Below the pieces are notes generated by a model. It was given only the letters and a program-made list of their open reading frames with translations. It had not been told where the DNA came from and searched no databases. The translations under genes were made by a program, and so were the position numbers. From DAIOEK01 sp036746315 (GTDB taxonomy: Bacteria; Chloroflexota; Anaerolineae; Anaerolineales; Anaerolineaceae), in assembly GCA_036746315.1 (NCBI GenBank), contig DAIOEK010000003.1, positions 62,001 to 126,000 on the forward strand: 64,000 nt of DNA. The letters are read 5' to 3'. Shown piece after piece: positions 61,621 through 64,000 of this stretch (the first letter of the stretch is position 1; each line of letters starts with the position of its first letter).

Positions 61621-62797
61621 AGATCACGCCCAAAGATTTACCCACCTTTTCGAAAACTGCCAGAACCTCATCCAATTGTGCTTCTGTGTGGGTGGCCATA
61701 TAACTGGTTCGTAGAAGTTGATGTCCCGGAGAAACCGCCGGCGAAATCACCGGGTTTACAAACACACCTGCATCGAAGAGCGTCTTCCACATCAAAAAGG
61801 TCATATCATTATCCCCAATGATGATCGGAACAACAGGCGTGACCGAGGTGCCAATATCATATCCCAGCTTCGTCAATCCTTCGCGCATCTTGTCGGCATT
61901 TCGTAGAACCCGGGCGGGTCGGTCGGGCTCATCCCGCATTACATGCAGGGCTGCCAGGGCGGCCGCTGCGCTGGCAGGGGTAATACTGGCAGAGAAGATC
62001 AACGCGCGGGCATGATGTTTGATGTAGGTTACCACATCCTCATCGCCGGCGATGAACCCGCCCAGCGAAGCAAAAGACTTGCTAAAGGTCGACATGATCA
62101 AATCCACCTTGTCGGTCACGCCAAAGTGGGCAGCCGTACCATGTCCGCCCCCCATAACCCCCATGCCATGAGCGTCATCCACCATTAAACGAGCACCGTA
62201 CTTTTCCGCCAGGGCAATGATCTGCGGCAACGGAGCCAGATCGCCTTCCATGCTGAACAAGCCGTCCACCACGATCAATTTGCCAGCCGATTCGGGGATG
62301 GATTGCAGCGTACGTTCAAGGTGATCCAAATCATTGTGGATATAACGCTCCAACTTGCCATAGCCTAATCGAGCGCCGTCTACAATGCTGGCATGATCTT
62401 CCTTATCCAGAATAACAACATCTCCGCGCTGCACCAACGCACTCACCGTGCCAAGGTTTACCTGCATTCCGGTGGAAAAGCAAAGAGTAGCAGGTTTACC
62501 CACCCACTCGGCAAGTTCATGCTCTAATTGTTCGTGCAACTCAAGCGTACCGTTGAGAAAGCGCGAACCTGTGCATGAAGTTCCGTAGCGCTTGATGGCT
62601 TCAATGGCTGCTTCCTTTACCTTTGGATGGGTGGTCAGCCCCAGGTAGTTGTTGGATCCGCACATGATCAAGCGGTGACCATGAAACGATGCCTCACTTC
62701 CTTCATTTTCAGTTAAAGGAATGAAATAAGGATAGATGCCGGTTTCTTTTGCATTTTTGACATCTAAAAATGAATAACAACGTTCAAAAATATCCAT
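61619..62797 (-). CDS. Alpha-oxoamine synthase, probably serine palmitoyltransferase
   Basis: The 392-residue PLP enzyme has CGSNNYLGLTTHPKV, GSRFLNGTLELHEQLE, DHASIVDGARL, VDGLFSMEGDLAPL, DDAHGMGVMG and the PLP lysine in STFSKSFASLGGF. The C-terminal FVNPVISPAVSPGHQLLRTS and MATHT match bacterial serine palmitoyltransferases more closely than BioF or Kbl, from memory. It condenses serine (or glycine) with an acyl thioester. The linked ketosphinganine-reductase-like gene 26 bp upstream supports sphingoid-base synthesis. BioF or Kbl activity remains possible. AGGAGT precedes the ATG. Confidence 0.8.
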   Translation of the reverse strand: MDIFERCYSFLDVKNAKETGIYPYFIPLTENEGSEASFHGHRLIMCGSNNYLGLTTHPKVKEAAIEAIKRYGTSCTGSRFLNGTLELHEQLEHELAEWVGKPATLCFSTGMQVNLGTVSALVQRGDVVILDKEDHASIVDGARLGYGKLERYIHNDLDHLERTLQSIPESAGKLIVVDGLFSMEGDLAPLPQIIALAEKYGARLMVDDAHGMGVMGGGHGTAAHFGVTDKVDLIMSTFSKSFASLGGFIAGDEDVVTYIKHHARALIFSASITPASAAAALAALHVMRDEPDRPARVLRNADKMREGLTKLGYDIGTSVTPVVPIIIGDNDMTFLMWKTLFDAGVFVNPVISPAVSPGHQLLRTSYMATHTEAQLDEVLAVFEKVGKSLGVI

Positions 62798-62823
62798 GGA
62801 TGACTCCTGAAAAAGGATAATTG

Positions 62824-63660
62824 CTATTTCCAGCGTTTTGTAATGGAATGGATCGCGTTGTTCACCATTATGTCTATCACGGGGTAGGTAAAATTCCCCA
62901 AAACGCTTGCCAGCGCATACAGCATTTTACTGTTTGAACCCGGAAGAATAACATACTTCCCCCTGAGCGCATCCTTCCAAATCGCTTTCGCCACTTCCTC
63001 TGCCTGCATCAGCCCGGCAGTATCGGATAACTCCCGCGTAATGGCAGGTTTGAGGTCCTTCTCGAATTCCAATTGCGGCGTGAGTGTATCTGGCGGAAAT
63101 ACCACAGAGACCTTGATCCCCCGCAATTTATATTCCGATCGAATGACATCGGAAAAACCCCGCACGGCAAATTTACTGGCCCCATATGCAGAATATCCAT
63201 ATGTGCCGATAAAGCCGGCAACGGATGAGATGTTGATAATATGCCCGCTCCCGCGTGATAACATCCCTGAGATTAACGCCCGGGTGGTATACACTGTGCC
63301 CAGATAATTGACCGCCATTAGAGACTCTATCGTTTCATAGGACAGGGTGTGAAATTTTCCCGGATAGGTGATACCCGCAGAGTTGATCAGGTAATCTGGC
63401 GCGCCGTATTTCTCCTCAAACTGTTCCAGCAACGGGATTAGTTCTTCCCGTCTTGCCACATCAGCTACGATTGTTTGGATCACCTGGTTCGCGTGGGGTC
63501 GCATCTGCTCCAGCTCGGATTTAGCTTTCGCGAGCAAATCCTGTCTTCGAGCCAACAGCGCCACATGTGCTCCATCCAGCACAGCAAGCTTCGCCAGTGC
63601 CAATCCAATACCGCTCGAACCACCGGTGATCAAAACCCATTTGTCGGTAAGCGAATTCAT
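62824..63660 (-). CDS. SDR oxidoreductase resembling 3-ketodihydrosphingosine reductase
   Basis: The 278-residue short-chain dehydrogenase has the NADPH site TGGSSGIG, NSAG, and catalytic YxxxK in YSAYGASKFA. The stretch FPPDTLTPQLEFEKDLKPAIT (split: FPPDTLTP, EFEKDLKPAIT) and the C-terminal membrane-associated region resemble eukaryotic KDSR/TSC10. It would reduce 3-ketosphinganine made by the next enzyme. It lacks a clear Shine-Dalgarno sequence. Alternative: a generic acyl-reducing SDR. Confidence 0.8.
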   Translation of the reverse strand: MNSLTDKWVLITGGSSGIGLALAKLAVLDGAHVALLARRQDLLAKAKSELEQMRPHANQVIQTIVADVARREELIPLLEQFEEKYGAPDYLINSAGITYPGKFHTLSYETIESLMAVNYLGTVYTTRALISGMLSRGSGHIINISSVAGFIGTYGYSAYGASKFAVRGFSDVIRSEYKLRGIKVSVVFPPDTLTPQLEFEKDLKPAITRELSDTAGLMQAEEVAKAIWKDALRGKYVILPGSNSKMLYALASVLGNFTYPVIDIMVNNAIHSITKRWK

Positions 63661-63710
63661 TTTTTCGGCCCAATCATTTTGGAACAGATTTTACCAAAGT
63701 AATTTGATAA

Positions 63711-63739
63711 AGAAAAAGGGCGGGGGAAACTCCCCGCCC
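63711..63739 (-). terminator. Rho-independent terminator of the cytochrome gene at the right edge
   Basis: GGGCGGGG / CCCCGCCC, an 8-bp perfect stem with a 6-nt loop; on the minus strand it is followed by TTTTTCTTT. Confidence 0.88.
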
Positions 63740-63754
63740 TGCGGAAAGGCTTGG

Positions 63755-64000
63755 TTATTTCTCGGCTGCTCCTGCTTCAATCCACTTTTGGATAATGGTC
63801 AGCTCGTCTTCTGTAAACTGCCCGGGGTGTCCGCCAGCCGCTTGAATGGTGTAGATCGCACTGCTTGACGGATCGCCCGCAGTGATACCTGGCCCATCCT
63901 TGCCGCCTTTTACAACAGAAGCATAATCGGCAACGGAAAATCCGCCGGCAGTCCCATGGCACATTCCACAGCGGGTTCCCATCAGGGCACTGATCTGCCC
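63755..64000 (-). CDS. Cytochrome c-like protein, C-terminal part (5' end outside window)
   Basis: The frame is open to the right edge and ends at 63755; about 81 residues are visible. They hold one haem site CGMCH, followed by a cytochrome c-like tail (GFSVADYASVVKGG, TIQKWIEAGA). The remainder lies beyond the window, so number of haems, export signal and role are undetermined. It likely belongs to a respiratory or surface electron-transfer protein. A terminator follows its stop. Confidence 0.8.
   Translation of the reverse strand, partial: GQISALMGTRCGMCHGTAGGFSVADYASVVKGGKDGPGITAGDPSSSAIYTIQAAGGHPGQFTEDELTIIQKWIEAGAAEK

Overview
The window looks like a chromosomal segment of a Chloroflexota bacterium, most likely Anaerolineae. 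Many exported proteins carry long Thr-Pro-rich linkers (TPTPT/TPTAT type) and lipobox signal peptides, and many genes appear to be transcribed leaderlessly with a TANAAT-like -10 hexamer 5-8 nt before the ATG. A LexA box of the cyanobacterial type and a mixed set of membrane-anchored TPR and SH3 lipoproteins fit the same picture. The assignment is inference from style, not from a marker gene. The sequence is a draft: a run of exactly 100 N lies at 4508-4607. I see no phage, IS element or CRISPR array.

Layout. 1-4500: end of a metal P-type ATPase, a TPR membrane protein, rimO and a RodZ-like protein with two HTH domains. 4600-8800: an exported redox cluster, with a multiheme cytochrome c gene interrupted by an in-frame UGA, a lipoprotein of four tandem rhodanese domains and a divergent LysR regulator. 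9100-13650: uvrA behind a LexA-type box and a beta-propeller lipoprotein. 13800-17100: Kef-type antiporter coupled to a P-II-like gene, then a DUF1786-like ASKHA-fold protein and an HNH protein. 17080-21430: murJ, an S9 peptidase and a LysM protein. 21500-26800: a queuosine-precursor transporter, a Fur-box-controlled zur-znuACB operon and a bactofilin-like membrane protein. 26880-33730: MFS transporter, groES-groEL under a perfect CIRCE, a hypothetical, and two paralogous TPR proteins. 33800-38030: trmD, ybjQ, a second MFS transporter, and a PadR regulator with its membrane partner. 38160-43630: a BMP-type nucleoside ABC transporter. 43710-47990: a TadE/TadG-like surface module. 48000-51250: a sensor kinase and response regulator pair plus a small hypothetical. 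51250-51500: a candidate novel sRNA and tRNA-Arg(CCU). 51600-54520: three paralogous SH3-like lipoproteins. 54519-58502: a 1327-residue PAS/GAF/GGDEF sensor. 58600-60120: SAM-I riboswitch and metK. 60140-64000: an ACT-like protein, a zinc-ribbon membrane protein, a serine palmitoyltransferase / ketosphinganine reductase pair, and the end of a cytochrome c gene.

Most interesting points. (1) The cytochrome gene 7770-6385 is open through one frame except for a single UGA. That UGA is followed, after exactly 11 nt, by a 6-bp stem with a GUU loop, so it is a candidate selenocysteine (recoding) site; the second half alone has no signal peptide although it needs export for haem attachment. (2) On the minus strand at about 51341-51252 there is a consensus promoter, a hairpin with a C6 loop and a strong intrinsic terminator: an apparently undescribed ~90-nt RNA. 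(3) A sphingolipid-type spt/kdsr pair. (4) Widespread leaderless promoters.
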